Assembly: GCF_016863135.1 (NCBI RefSeq)
Contig: NZ_BOOH01000040.1
Coordinates: 1 to 37,926, forward strand
Length of the DNA stretch: 37,926 nt
Direction: 5' to 3'
Source of the DNA: Planobispora longispora
GTDB taxonomy: Bacteria; Actinomycetota; Actinomycetes; Streptosporangiales; Streptosporangiaceae
Under the pieces are notes generated by a model. The model did not search any database and was not told the DNA's origin. It saw only the letters and a list, made by a program, of their open reading frames with translations. The translations under genes and the position numbers were made by a program. Each line of letters begins with the position of its first letter. Position 1 is the stretch's first letter. Shown here in pieces: positions 21,487-29,053 of the stretch.

Positions 21487-21540
21487 GCTGATGAGTTGAC
21501 GGCCGCTGATGAGTTGACGGCCGCTGATGAGTTGACGGCC
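21487..21540. repeat. Three tandem 18-bp repeats
   Basis: GCTGATGAGTTGACGGCC occurs three times without mismatch, between the terminator and the stop of the minus-strand metallophosphoesterase (21576). Non-coding as far as I can tell. Confidence 0.9.
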
Positions 21541-21575
21541 GTCAACGGCCACGGCCGATGACCGCGGCGGGGGCG

Positions 21576-22304
21576 TCAGCAGCGGCCGTCGCCGTTGAGG
21601 CAGTAGACCCCGTAGGCCCGGCCCAGCACGGGGAGCGCCACGTTGCGCACCCGGATGCCCGCGGGCGTGACCCCCTTCTCGGTCCCCATGTGCGCGTGAC
21701 CGTGCAGGATCAGGTCCGCGCCCTCCGCGTCGATCGCCTCGGCCAGCAGGTAGCTGCCGAGGAAGGGGTAGATCTCCGGGGGCTCGCCGGCCAGCGTGTC
21801 GTTGACCGGCGAGTAGTGCGACAGGACGACTCGCCGGTCGGCCTCGAGCTCCTTCAGGGCCGTCCGCCAGCGGTCGGCGATCCGCTTGGTGTGGTTGACG
21901 AACGCCTTGATCTCCGGCTCGCCGAACTCGCTGGCGCACTTGCCGGCGAACCCGCCGCCGAAGCCCTTCCCGCCGACGACGCCGAGCCGCTCGCCGTTGA
22001 CGTCGAGGACGACGGCATCGTCGTGCAGCACCGCGATCCCGGCCTCGCGCATCATGGCCGCGATCTCGGCGGGCTTGTCGGAGTGGTGGTCGTGATTGCC
22101 GAGCACGGCGATGACGGGGATCGGCAGGTCGCGGAACTCCTCGACCACCACCTCCCCCTCCTCCAGGGTTCCATGCCTGGTCAGGTCGCCGGCCAGCAGC
22201 AGAACATCGGCCTTCTCCTCGATCCCGGTCAGGTGGGAGCGGTAACGCCCGCCCATGTCCGTCCCCAGATGGACGTCACCGACCGCTGCGATTCGCAGGC
22301 TCAC
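21576..22304 (-). CDS. Metallophosphoesterase (calcineurin-like)
   Basis: A 242-residue cytoplasmic phosphoesterase with the full dinuclear-metal motif set in order: VGDVHLG (residue 8), LLAGDLTRHG (about 36), VLGNHDHHS (about 68), a distal histidine in SHYSPVND, and GHAHMG (about 199). Substrate class (phosphodiester, phosphoprotein or nucleotide) cannot be told. Its ATG overlaps the stop of the upstream BON-domain gene by 4 bases, so both are translated from one transcript, probably starting at the SigB-like promoter at 22593-22617. The last residues are followed by three 18-bp repeats. Confidence 0.9.
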   Translation of the reverse strand: MSLRIAAVGDVHLGTDMGGRYRSHLTGIEEKADVLLLAGDLTRHGTLEEGEVVVEEFRDLPIPVIAVLGNHDHHSDKPAEIAAMMREAGIAVLHDDAVVLDVNGERLGVVGGKGFGGGFAGKCASEFGEPEIKAFVNHTKRIADRWRTALKELEADRRVVLSHYSPVNDTLAGEPPEIYPFLGSYLLAEAIDAEGADLILHGHAHMGTEKGVTPAGIRVRNVALPVLGRAYGVYCLNGDGRC

Positions 22305-22546
22305 AGTTTCTCCTCCTCTTCGGGCGTCCGGACGTCCACGACGGTGAGCTCGTTGCGGACCACCAATCCGGGCGCCGCCTCACTCGCCACATCGGCGATC
22401 AGCTCACGGCGCTCCTCGCAGCTCACCTGACCGCGCAGGAAGAGCTGCTCCCCGCGGACGTCCACCCGGATGCCCAACTCGTTCGTACGTTCGTCCTCCG
22501 CCAGTGCACCCTGCACCCGCGCGGCGACATACTGCGGAGCCTCCAT
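22301..22546 (-). CDS. BON domain protein
   Basis: An 81-residue soluble protein consisting of a single BON domain (YVAARVQGALAEDERTNELG, then VRGEQLFLRGQVSCEERREL and VRNELTVVDV) with an acidic tail. BON domains bind phospholipid surfaces or act as small stress-protection modules. No signal peptide is seen, so this one appears cytoplasmic. It is the first gene of a two-gene operon with the metallophosphoesterase. The ribosome binding site GAGAGGAG precedes ATG 22546, and a GTTT-N15-GGGAAG promoter fits further upstream. Confidence 0.85.
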   Translation of the reverse strand: MEAPQYVAARVQGALAEDERTNELGIRVDVRGEQLFLRGQVSCEERRELIADVASEAAPGLVVRNELTVVDVRTPEEEEKL

Positions 22547-22592
22547 GACCGAACTCCTCTCGCCTTCGAACCGTCACCCCAGCACCCGGGGA

Positions 22593-22617
22593 CTTCCCGC
22601 GAACTCCAAGGTCAAAC
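22593..22617 (-). promoter_or_regulatory. SigB-like promoter of the BON/metallophosphoesterase operon
   Basis: On the minus strand: GTTT (22617-22614), 15-base spacer, GGGAAG (22598-22593). It lies back to back with the plus-strand promoter at 22620. Confidence 0.5.
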
Positions 22618-22619
22618 GG

Positions 22620-22643
22620 GTTTAAAAGCCCCCTCGGGGGTAG
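22620..22643 (+). promoter_or_regulatory. SigB-like promoter of the GT4 glycosyltransferase
   Basis: GTTT (22620-22623), 14-base spacer, GGGTAG (22638-22643), the same pattern and following AG as the PRC-barrel promoter. Its -35 and that of the divergent promoter form AAACGGGTTT. Confidence 0.6.
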
Positions 22644-22709
22644 AGCAGCCCAAAGGATGCCTAAGACGCAGGCACGTTTCTGTTGCATTACCGCTGCGGA
22701 GCCGTGCCT

Positions 22710-24062
22710 ATGAACATCGCGATGGTGTCCGAACACGCCAGTCCCCTCGCCACCATCGGCGGCGCCGACGCGGGCGGCCAGAACGTGCACGTCGCCGCGT
22801 TGTCCTGCGCGCTGGCCGCGCGGGGGAACACGGTGACCGTCTACACCCGCAGAGACTCCGCCGAGCAGGACACGGAGGTCGCCTTCGCCCCCGGCGTCAC
22901 CGTCGTCCACGTTCCCGCCGGTCCGCCGGAGAGCATCCCCAAGGACGACCTGCTCGCCTGGATGCCCGACTTCAGCCGGTGGATAGCCCGGCGCTGGGCG
23001 GCGTCCGCCCCCGACATCGCGCACAGCCACTTCTGGATGAGCGGCCTGGCCGCCCTGGCCGCCGCCCGGGCCACCGGGGTGCCCGTCGTCCACACCTTCC
23101 ACGCTCTCGGCACCGTCAAGCGGCGGCACCAGGGCAGCGCCGACACCAGCCCGCGCGAGCGCGTGGAGACGGAGACGGTCATCGCCTGGCAGGCGGACGC
23201 GGTGATCGCGACCTGCTCGGACGAGGTGGCCGAGCTGAACCGGCTGCGGGTCCCCCGGCGGGCCACCCACGTCGTCCCCTGCGGCGTGGACCTGGCCGCG
23301 TTCACTCCCGCGGGCCCGGCGCCGGACCTCGGACCCGGCCCGGTCCTGCTCTCCATCGGCCGGCCGGTCCCGCGTAAGGGCGTGGAGACCGTCGTCCGCG
23401 CGCTCCGCCGGGTGCCGGACGCCACGCTGGTGGTCGCGGGCGGCGAGCCCGGGGAACCGGAGACCGCCCGCCTGGCGCGGATCGCGGACGAGTGCGGCGT
23501 CGCCGGCCGGGTCCGGTTCATCGGGAGGGTGGAGCGCTCCGCGGTCCCCGCCCTGATGCGGGCGGCGACCGCGGTGATCAGCGTGCCGTGGTACGAGCCG
23601 TTCGGAATCGTGCCGCTGGAGGCCATGGCCTGCGGGGTGCCGGTGGTCGCCTCGGCGGTGGGAGGGCATCTGGACACCGTCGTCCCGGGGGTCACCGGCG
23701 TACTGGTCCCGCCGCGCCGGGAGGCCGTCCTGGCGGGCGCGCTACGCGGGCTGCTGGCGGACCCGCCGCTGCTGGCGGCCTACGGCGCCGCCGCGGTCGA
23801 GCGGGCCGCGTCCCGCTACAGCTGGGAGCGGGTGGCGGCGGAGACGTCGGCCGTCTACGCCGAGGTTCTCGCCAGCCGGAGCCGTACCGCGCGGATAACC
23901 GCGGCGGCGCGCCATCCGCGAGAGATGAGCCGCCCGCGCGAGACGAGCGGGCGCGCCCATCCGGCCGTCGCAGTCCGCTCGCCCGGCGAGGCCGGGTCCG
24001 CGGTCACTGTCCGGTCGCTCGATGAAGGCTCCGTGCCGCGGAGCGGTCGATCGCTGCCTTGA
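22710..24062 (+). CDS. Glycosyltransferase family 4 protein
   Basis: A 450-residue GT-B fold retaining glycosyltransferase. The N-terminal domain opens with MVSEHASPL and the acceptor-side glycine-rich loop GGADAGGQNVHVAAL. The C-terminal donor domain has SIGRPVPRKGVETVVRAL and the EX7E-type motif EPFGIVPLEAMACGVPVV. The start resembles MshA- and sucrose-synthase-like GT4 proteins, but the product is unknown. The last 60 residues are a low-complexity Arg/Ser/Pro tail with short internal repeats; its DNA overlaps the convergent DUF4235 gene by 59 bases. ATG 22710 is preferred over the in-frame TTG 22683 because homologues begin at MNIAMVSEH. A SigB-like promoter at 22620-22643 suggests stress-induced expression. 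Confidence 0.9.
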   Translation: MNIAMVSEHASPLATIGGADAGGQNVHVAALSCALAARGNTVTVYTRRDSAEQDTEVAFAPGVTVVHVPAGPPESIPKDDLLAWMPDFSRWIARRWAASAPDIAHSHFWMSGLAALAAARATGVPVVHTFHALGTVKRRHQGSADTSPRERVETETVIAWQADAVIATCSDEVAELNRLRVPRRATHVVPCGVDLAAFTPAGPAPDLGPGPVLLSIGRPVPRKGVETVVRALRRVPDATLVVAGGEPGEPETARLARIADECGVAGRVRFIGRVERSAVPALMRAATAVISVPWYEPFGIVPLEAMACGVPVVASAVGGHLDTVVPGVTGVLVPPRREAVLAGALRGLLADPPLLAAYGAAAVERAASRYSWERVAAETSAVYAEVLASRSRTARITAAARHPREMSRPRETSGRAHPAVAVRSPGEAGSAVTVRSLDEGSVPRSGRSLP

Positions 24063-24255
24063 CGACACCGAAGATCGCCCCCTGAACGGCCGCGGCGAGC
24101 AGGACCTCCCCCCAGCCGTACTCCTCCGAGTTCGCCTGGGGCGCGTCATCCTTACCCGAGGCGAGTTTCCAGACCTGCTTGAAGATGACTCCGGCGAGAG
24201 CACCGCCGAGCATTCCGCTCGCGGCGCTCACGCCCCTGGATACGACCTTGCTCAA
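24004..24255 (-). CDS. DUF4235 family membrane protein
   Basis: An 83-residue protein with two hydrophobic helices (GMLGGALAGVIFKQVWKLA and EVLLAAAVQGAIFGVVKAAI) around a charged loop (GKDDAPQANSEEYGW), the layout of DUF4235. Function unknown. It follows the DUF6458 gene by 31 bases and is probably in its operon. Its 3' end overlaps the convergent glycosyltransferase gene by 59 bases, so the two mRNAs would be complementary there. Confidence 0.88.
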   Translation of the reverse strand: MSKVVSRGVSAASGMLGGALAGVIFKQVWKLASGKDDAPQANSEEYGWGEVLLAAAVQGAIFGVVKAAIDRSAARSLHRATGQ

Positions 24256-24286
24256 CGTCCGTCCTCCGTTTCACCTGGGTAAGAAC

Positions 24287-24550
24287 TCACACGACCGGGG
24301 GGTCGTCGTAGCGGCGCTCCTCGTAGATCCGCTGATGGGTGACCGGGTCCTCCGTGACGACAGTGGTGTTGGAGGCCAGGGCACGGCGAGCGGCGTTCAG
24401 GCGGTAGAGCGCGAACATCAGCCACACCAGGCCGCCGAGCATCAGGATCACGCCGAGGACATTGATGTCGAACCCGGCAAGGTCGAACTCGACCGCCCAG
24501 GTGAAGATGGCGCCGATCATGATGAGGACGATGCCGCCTGCGATGGTCAT
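24287..24550 (-). CDS. DUF6458 family membrane protein
   Basis: An 87-residue protein with two membrane helices (IAGGIVLIMIGAIFTWAV and INVLGVILMLGGLVWLMFAL) and a soluble tail with TTVVTEDPVTHQRIYEERRYDD. This is the pattern of DUF6458, found in actinobacteria and often near stress genes. Function unknown. ATG 24550 has a GGAGGGAAG ribosome binding site. GTTT-N13-GGGATA lies about 35 bases upstream on the minus strand. It leads a two-gene operon with the DUF4235 gene. Confidence 0.88.
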   Translation of the reverse strand: MTIAGGIVLIMIGAIFTWAVEFDLAGFDINVLGVILMLGGLVWLMFALYRLNAARRALASNTTVVTEDPVTHQRIYEERRYDDPPVV

Positions 24551-24584
24551 GGGTCTTCCCTCCTTCGAACCAGTACCTTCTCCC

Positions 24585-24607
24585 TATCCCTCGTACGGAT
24601 CTCAAAC
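24585..24607 (-). promoter_or_regulatory. SigB-like promoter of DUF6458-DUF4235
   Basis: On the minus strand: GTTT (24607-24604), 13-base spacer, GGGATA (24590-24585). The spacer is one base shorter than in the other two better matches. Confidence 0.45.
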
Positions 24608-24627
24608 GTCGCCGCATGGAGGCCGCA

Positions 24628-25146
24628 GTGATACCTGACCGTCCGATCGTCGTCACCGGCCTGATGGGCTCGGGGAAGACGTCCGTGGCACGGATCCTCG
24701 CGGCGGAGCTCGGGCGCGGACTGCGCGACAGCGATCCCGACATCTCCGCGCGGTACGGCGGCGCGACGGCGGCGGAGACCGTGGCCACGGCGGGCACGGA
24801 AGAGCTCCACCGGCGCGAGGCGGAACACCTGGCCGAGTCCCTCGCGGGGCGGCCCGCCCCGGTGATCGCCGCGGCGGCGAGCGTGGTGGACGACCCGGGC
24901 CGCCGGGCCGCGCTGAAGGAGGCGACGGTGGTCTGGCTGGACGCGCCGCCGGCGATCCTCGCCGAGCGCATGCGCTCCGGAGCGCACCGCCCGCACTTCG
25001 AGCCCGACCTGGAGGCCATGCTCGTCAAGCAGCGCGCCCGCCGCGGGCCGCTCTTCGCCGAGGTGGCCGACCTGACCTTCGACGTCTCCGACCTCTCCCC
25101 CGAGGAGGTGGCCGCCCGGGTGCTCGCCTCGCTCGAAGAGGGGTGA
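24628..25146 (+). CDS. Shikimate kinase-like P-loop kinase
   Basis: A 172-residue P-loop kinase. Walker A is GLMGSGKTSVAR at residue 10. It is followed by DSDPDI in the position of the shikimate-binding aspartate, then GTEELHRREAEHL, resembling the shikimate kinase G-E-xx-FR-xx-E helix but with the order changed, and ARRGPLFAEVADLTFDV near the end. Full length for the family. It stands alone, away from aroB/aroC, so it may be a paralogue acting on another small alcohol rather than the pathway enzyme. I prefer GTG 24628 because GGAGG lies 5 bases upstream; ATG 24616 in the same frame has no ribosome binding site. Confidence 0.72.
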   Translation: MIPDRPIVVTGLMGSGKTSVARILAAELGRGLRDSDPDISARYGGATAAETVATAGTEELHRREAEHLAESLAGRPAPVIAAAASVVDDPGRRAALKEATVVWLDAPPAILAERMRSGAHRPHFEPDLEAMLVKQRARRGPLFAEVADLTFDVSDLSPEEVAARVLASLEEG

Positions 25147-25161
25147 TCCGGGAGCGGACGG

Positions 25162-25758
25162 TCACCGGCCCCGCAGGCGCAGCATCTGCTCGATCTGGGC
25201 GGTGCGCGAGAGGTCGATCCGCTCCGCCAGCCGCCGCACCTCGGGGTGCAGGCCGGCGGCCGCCTCCGCCCTGGCCAGCTGGACGGCGTCGTCCTGGTGG
25301 GCGATCAGCGTGTCGAGGAAGCGCGTCTCGAAGTCGGCCGGGGCCGCGCCGGTGACCTCGGCGATCTCCCGCTCGCTCGTCTCCGGCATGCCGCCGTGGG
25401 CGGCGTGCTCGTCGGCGGGGGCGGTCGCGGGCTGATCCCAGCCCCGCAGCCAGCCGGCCATGGTGGCGGTCTCGGCCTCCTGGGCGGTGACGACGGCCGC
25501 CGCGAGGATCCGCACCTCCTCGCGGGCGGCCCGTTCGCGCGCCAGCCGGGCCAGCTCCACGCCCTGGCCGTTGTGGGGGACCATCATCTGCAGGAACATC
25601 ACGTCGGCCGTGTTGAACCCGCGGGCGGGACCGGCCTCCGACGCCCGGTCGGCCATGACGCCGCGCGCCCATTCGCCGCCGGAGGCTCCGCAGCCGGTCA
25701 GGGCCGCGCCGGCGGACAGGGCGAGGGCGCTCAGCGCCGCCAGGACAGTGCGCTTCAT
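25162..25758 (-). CDS. DUF305 domain lipoprotein
   Basis: A 198-residue lipoprotein: signal peptide with lipobox LTG-C at Cys23, then a four-helix DUF305 domain. The domain has two characteristic His/Met-rich segments, DVMFLQMMVPHNGQGVELA and LDTLIAHQDDAVQLA, and a central HAAHGGMPE loop. DUF305 proteins are ferritin-like bundles often tied to copper or other metal handling; no metal-transport gene is adjacent. The longer open frame upstream is not used because the signal peptide begins at ATG 25758, with GAGGAGT before it. Confidence 0.88.
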   Translation of the reverse strand: MKRTVLAALSALALSAGAALTGCGASGGEWARGVMADRASEAGPARGFNTADVMFLQMMVPHNGQGVELARLARERAAREEVRILAAAVVTAQEAETATMAGWLRGWDQPATAPADEHAAHGGMPETSEREIAEVTGAAPADFETRFLDTLIAHQDDAVQLARAEAAAGLHPEVRRLAERIDLSRTAQIEQMLRLRGR

Positions 25759-25847
25759 CGGGGACTCCTCGTGGACGACGGCGCGGACGGCCGGGGAGGG
25801 GCCGGGCCGGGCCGGGGAGGCGAGGTTCTCCCCGGCCCGGGAGCCGT

Positions 25848-25871
25848 GTTCCCGGCTCGGGAACCGTTCCC
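25848..25871 (-). terminator. Candidate terminator downstream of the LPMO gene
   Basis: GTTCCCG (25848-25854) and CGGGAAC (25858-25864) form a 7-bp stem; GGGAAC can also pair with GTTCCC (25866-25871). Lies 37-60 bases beyond the LPMO stop codon. Two alternative hairpins share one arm. Confidence 0.35.
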
Positions 25872-25907
25872 TGACCGGGAGCCGTCCCCCGGACCGGGAC
25901 AAGCCCC

Positions 25908-26774
25908 TTACAGGCGCTTCCAGAGGGCGGGCACGTTCGGCGGCTCCCAGCCCGGCAGCGAGGTGTGCGTCTGCAGGCACTGGTAGGTCGCGCCGCCGTA
26001 GGTCACCCGCGCGCCCGCCGCGTAGGCGGTGTTCGGGGCCCAGGTGCCGCCCGGCTGGGTCACGGTCGGCGTCGGCGTCGGGGTGACCGTCGGCGTGGGA
26101 GTGGGCGTCGGGGTGACCGTCGGCGTCGGGGTCGGGTTCGTGCCGCCGCCGAAGTCGACGTCGCTGCAGGTGTAGAAGGCCTCCTCGCTGCCCACCACGC
26201 GCTGCCAGATCGAGTAGATCATGGCGCGGCCGGTCCGCTGCGGGAGGTTGATCGTCCAGTTGGTGTAGGTCGTCGGGTTCTGGTTGTTGAAGGTCTTGAT
26301 GTGCTCCAGGTCCGACCAGCGCAGCGGCTGGGTCGGGCTCCAGCCGGGCTTGGTGATGTAGAACTCGAAGTTGCTGTTGGCGTGCGGCGCGGTCGCGTGG
26401 TAGGTGATCGTCAGCGGGCCCGGATTCACCTTCGTGGCCGGCCAGTCGGCGCGGGCGAGGTCGAGGCCGCGGTACTTGTCACGCCCGGCGCTGCACAGCT
26501 TGCCGTCCGGGATGAGCTCGCGGTGCCGTCCGCCCGCGGTGAGCAGGGACACCTCGTGCCAGTCGTAGAAGGCCTGGGTGCCGCCGGCCGCGACGGCGGC
26601 CTTGCACGCCGCGGACTTCGGGCTGTCCGGGCCCTCGGTCTTGCAGACGTAGGCGCGGCTGGGGGGATTCGACATGGACCCGTGGGCGCCCGCAGGGGCC
26701 GAGGGGATCAGGGCGAGCAGGGATCCGGCCGCGAGGGCGACGGCTCCGGTGGTCACCTTGTGTCGCAGGTGCAC
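25908..26774 (-). CDS. Lytic polysaccharide monooxygenase AA10 with CBM5/12
   Basis: A 288-residue secreted copper enzyme. Signal peptide residues 1-30 end at SAPAGA, leaving His31 as the mature N-terminus (HGSMSNPPSR), the first ligand of the histidine brace. The second brace histidine is in ATAPHANSNFEFYITK. The AA10 domain covers about residues 31-205. A Pro/Thr linker (TPTPTPTVTPT repeats) leads to a C-terminal CBM5/12 chitin/cellulose-binding module of about 45 residues (WAPNTAYAAGARVTYGGATY, final WEPPNVPALWKRL). It oxidatively cleaves chitin or cellulose outside the cell. GTG 26774 has an AGGAGGAG ribosome binding site. An imperfect palindrome upstream suggests substrate-dependent control. 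Confidence 0.93.
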   Translation of the reverse strand: MHLRHKVTTGAVALAAGSLLALIPSAPAGAHGSMSNPPSRAYVCKTEGPDSPKSAACKAAVAAGGTQAFYDWHEVSLLTAGGRHRELIPDGKLCSAGRDKYRGLDLARADWPATKVNPGPLTITYHATAPHANSNFEFYITKPGWSPTQPLRWSDLEHIKTFNNQNPTTYTNWTINLPQRTGRAMIYSIWQRVVGSEEAFYTCSDVDFGGGTNPTPTPTVTPTPTPTPTVTPTPTPTVTQPGGTWAPNTAYAAGARVTYGGATYQCLQTHTSLPGWEPPNVPALWKRL

Positions 26775-26843
26775 GTGGACTCCTCCTACAGGGGGGAATG
26801 GAGGTGGAACATGTCCAACGGCCGACGGATAGCACGTTATTAA

Positions 26844-26858
26844 TAGGAAACCTTACTA
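26844..26858 (-). promoter_or_regulatory. Imperfect palindrome in the LPMO promoter
   Basis: TAGGAAACCTTACTA (plus strand) is symmetric at TAG.AA...TT.CTA and sits in an AT-rich patch about 70 bases before the LPMO start. Similar AGGAAA/TTTCCT elements are, to my memory, common before secreted polysaccharide-degrading enzymes of this group. Confidence 0.4.
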
Positions 26859-26862
26859 AGAA

Positions 26863-27310
26863 TTAGTCGAACCGGCCAGGGTTCCGCGGAACACGCCGAG
26901 GGGCCGGGCGCCGCACGGCGCCCGGGGTCCCGCCGGTGGTGGTGATCCTGGTGTCGTCCACGAACGCGCCGACCTCGCCGGTGGCCGGGTCGGTCACGTA
27001 GCCGATCGAGATCTCGACCCGCCGGCCCGCGTACGGGGACAGGTCGAAGGCCCGGTTCGTCATGTGCCCGTCGGTCTCGCCGTTGGTGGTGTAGAGCTCG
27101 GCTCCGATGTCGGGGTCGTACCCGGGTACGGCCGGCGTCGCGTCGTCGCCGAGCAGCGCCTCGAAGATCAGGTCGTCGGGGTGGGGGCGGCCTGCTGCCA
27201 GCCGACGCCGTACAGCAGCAACTGCGCGGCCGAGTGGTAGTTGATCAGATAGGTGAAGCCCACCCGCCTGGCCAGGTCGTCCTTCCCGTGTCCGCCGTTA
27301 CATCGGGTGA
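26863..27310 (-). pseudogene. Decayed M14 zinc carboxypeptidase-like gene
   Basis: Minus-strand remnants of an M14 carboxypeptidase with an immune-inhibitor-A-like tail. Around 27265-27190 the frame reads RVGFTYLINYHSAAQLLLYG followed by VGWQ. A one-base loss near the run of C then shifts the frame, after which LIFEALLGDDATPAVPGYDP and ELYTTNGETDGHM continue. This joins directly to TNRAFDLSPYAGRRVEISIG and VGAFVDDTRITT, segments that in intact homologues lie several hundred residues apart. So there is at least one frameshift, one large internal deletion, no start and a lost N-terminal catalytic region. A 10-bp hairpin (26904-26925) lies within the 3' part. The gene is not functional. Confidence 0.78.
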
Positions 27311-27349
27311 CGGGCTGAGCATGATCAGTGAGTCCGCTATTCTCCCGCT

Positions 27350-29053
27350 ATGCCCGACAGGGAAGACTTTGCGGAGCGGTACCGCCTGATCCGGGAACTG
27401 GGCAGCGGCGGGATGGGAACCGTCTGGCTGGCCAGGGACGAGATGCTTGACCGCGAAGTCGCGGTCAAGGAGCTCACACTGCCCCCGGGGATCGACGAGG
27501 CCCGCCGGGCCGAGCTGGTCACCCGTGCCGTACGGGAGGCGCAGGCCACCGCGCAGATCCGCCACCCTTCGGTGGTCGCCCTGCACGACGTGACGGTCCA
27601 CGAGGGCAAGCCGTGGATCGTCATGGAGCTGCTGCGCGGCCACAGCCTCAGCGCCCTCGTCGAGGAGGAGGGTCCGCTCCCGCCTCAGCAGGTGGCCGCG
27701 ATCGGCGCCCAGCTCGTCGACGGGCTCGCGGCGGCCCACGCCCGCGGCATCCAGCACCGTGACGTCAAACCGGGGAACGTCTTCCTGACCACCTCCGGGC
27801 GGGCCGTGCTGACCGACTTCGGCATCGCCCACCTCACCGGCGACGCGACGCTGACCCAGACGGGACTGCTCATCGGCTCGCCCGGGTTCATCGCCCCCGA
27901 ACGGCTGGACGGCGAGCGGGGCGGGCCCGCCTCGGACCTGTGGTCGCTCGGGGCAACCCTCTACTTCGCCGTCGAGGGCATCGCCGCCTACGAGGGCGCG
28001 CCCATGGTGAGATTGAGCGCGGCGCTGTCCGGGCGGATCAGGCCGCTCGAACTGGCCGGCCCGCTGGAGCCGGTCCTGGTGGCGATGATGGCGCGGGAAC
28101 CGGCGGCACGGCCGGACGCGGGCACGGCCCGGTGGCTGCTCACGCAGGTCGCCGAGGGCCGCGTGCCCGAGGTCCCCCAGGCCCCCCAGGTCCGCGAGGC
28201 TCCCGGTCTCCCCGGCTCCCCCCGCGTCACCGGGGACTCCGCGATCCGCGTCCCGCCTCCGCCCCCCGGATCGGTCCCGGTCCCCCTCCCTCCGCCGGAT
28301 TCGGCGCCGGTCCCGCTCCCGCCCCCGCCGCCGGGCGCGACCCCGGTCCCGCTCCCGCCCCCCGGCTCACCGACCCCGCTCCCGGCCCCGCGGGGCGAGG
28401 GGCCCGGCGCGGTCCCGCCCGCCGGGCGGAGCCGTCTGCGGCTCTGGATCGCGGCGGCGGTGGCGGTCGTCCTCGTCGCGGTCGCGGCGGGCGTCACGAT
28501 CGCGCTCCTGAGCGGGGACGGGGAGCGGACGGAGTTCGCCGGGCCGGTGGACTTCTGCTCGCTGCTCACCCCCGCGCAGGCGCGCGAGATCACGCGCGCC
28601 CCCCAGCCGCCGACCGGCACGCCGTACGAGGGGGGATGCGCCTGGACCACCCGTAACAGCGGGGTCGCGCTGATCCCCCGCGCCGTCAGCGACGCCGTGC
28701 AGCCGTGGGGGATGAGCCCGGAGACGGCCCGCGAGCACCTGGCCGCCCTGGGCAGGTCGCACCGGCAGCCCACCGAGTTCCCCTGGGAGTGGAAGGAGGC
28801 CGGGATCACCCGCGTGACGGCCAGGACCACGGCCGCGCGCCCGGTGCCCGAGCTGGGCGAGGGGGCCTTCGCCCACGACCTGACCTCCGAGAGCGGCCAG
28901 ACCCACACCGGCGTCGTCCACTTCCGCGTCCTCAACCTCGTCGTCGAGGCCCGGTACTCGACGATCTCCTCCACGCCCACCGACGCCGACATCAGGGACG
29001 GCGCGCTCAAGGCCGCGCGGTGGGCTCAGGCGGCCCTGCGGAACGGGAAATGA
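27350..29053 (+). CDS. Serine/threonine protein kinase (PknB-like) with extracellular sensor-like tail
   Basis: A 567-residue membrane kinase. The kinase domain covers residues 9-270: G-loop GSGGMGTVW, catalytic Lys in REVAVKEL, HRD at 136-138 (QHRDVKPGNV), DFG at 156-158, activation loop TLTQTGLLIGSPGFIAPERL. A Pro-rich juxtamembrane linker follows (about 290-360; runs such as PPPPPGATPVPLPPP). Then come one membrane helix (364-387) and an extracellular domain of about 170 residues beginning FCSLLTPAQAREITRA with Cys in GGCAWTT. That tail resembles DUF3558-like lipoprotein domains and recurs in the next three genes. ATG 27350 is probably leaderless (TATTCT 27338-27343). Its stop overlaps the next kinase start (ATGA). 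Confidence 0.93.
   Translation: MPDREDFAERYRLIRELGSGGMGTVWLARDEMLDREVAVKELTLPPGIDEARRAELVTRAVREAQATAQIRHPSVVALHDVTVHEGKPWIVMELLRGHSLSALVEEEGPLPPQQVAAIGAQLVDGLAAAHARGIQHRDVKPGNVFLTTSGRAVLTDFGIAHLTGDATLTQTGLLIGSPGFIAPERLDGERGGPASDLWSLGATLYFAVEGIAAYEGAPMVRLSAALSGRIRPLELAGPLEPVLVAMMAREPAARPDAGTARWLLTQVAEGRVPEVPQAPQVREAPGLPGSPRVTGDSAIRVPPPPPGSVPVPLPPPDSAPVPLPPPPPGATPVPLPPPGSPTPLPAPRGEGPGAVPPAGRSRLRLWIAAAVAVVLVAVAAGVTIALLSGDGERTEFAGPVDFCSLLTPAQAREITRAPQPPTGTPYEGGCAWTTRNSGVALIPRAVSDAVQPWGMSPETAREHLAALGRSHRQPTEFPWEWKEAGITRVTARTTAARPVPELGEGAFAHDLTSESGQTHTGVVHFRVLNLVVEARYSTISSTPTDADIRDGALKAARWAQAALRNGK

Noticed and set aside
28705-29049. Upstream extension of the second kinase
   Set aside because: That part is an out-of-frame shadow of the first kinase; the ATGA overlap at 29050 gives the natural start.
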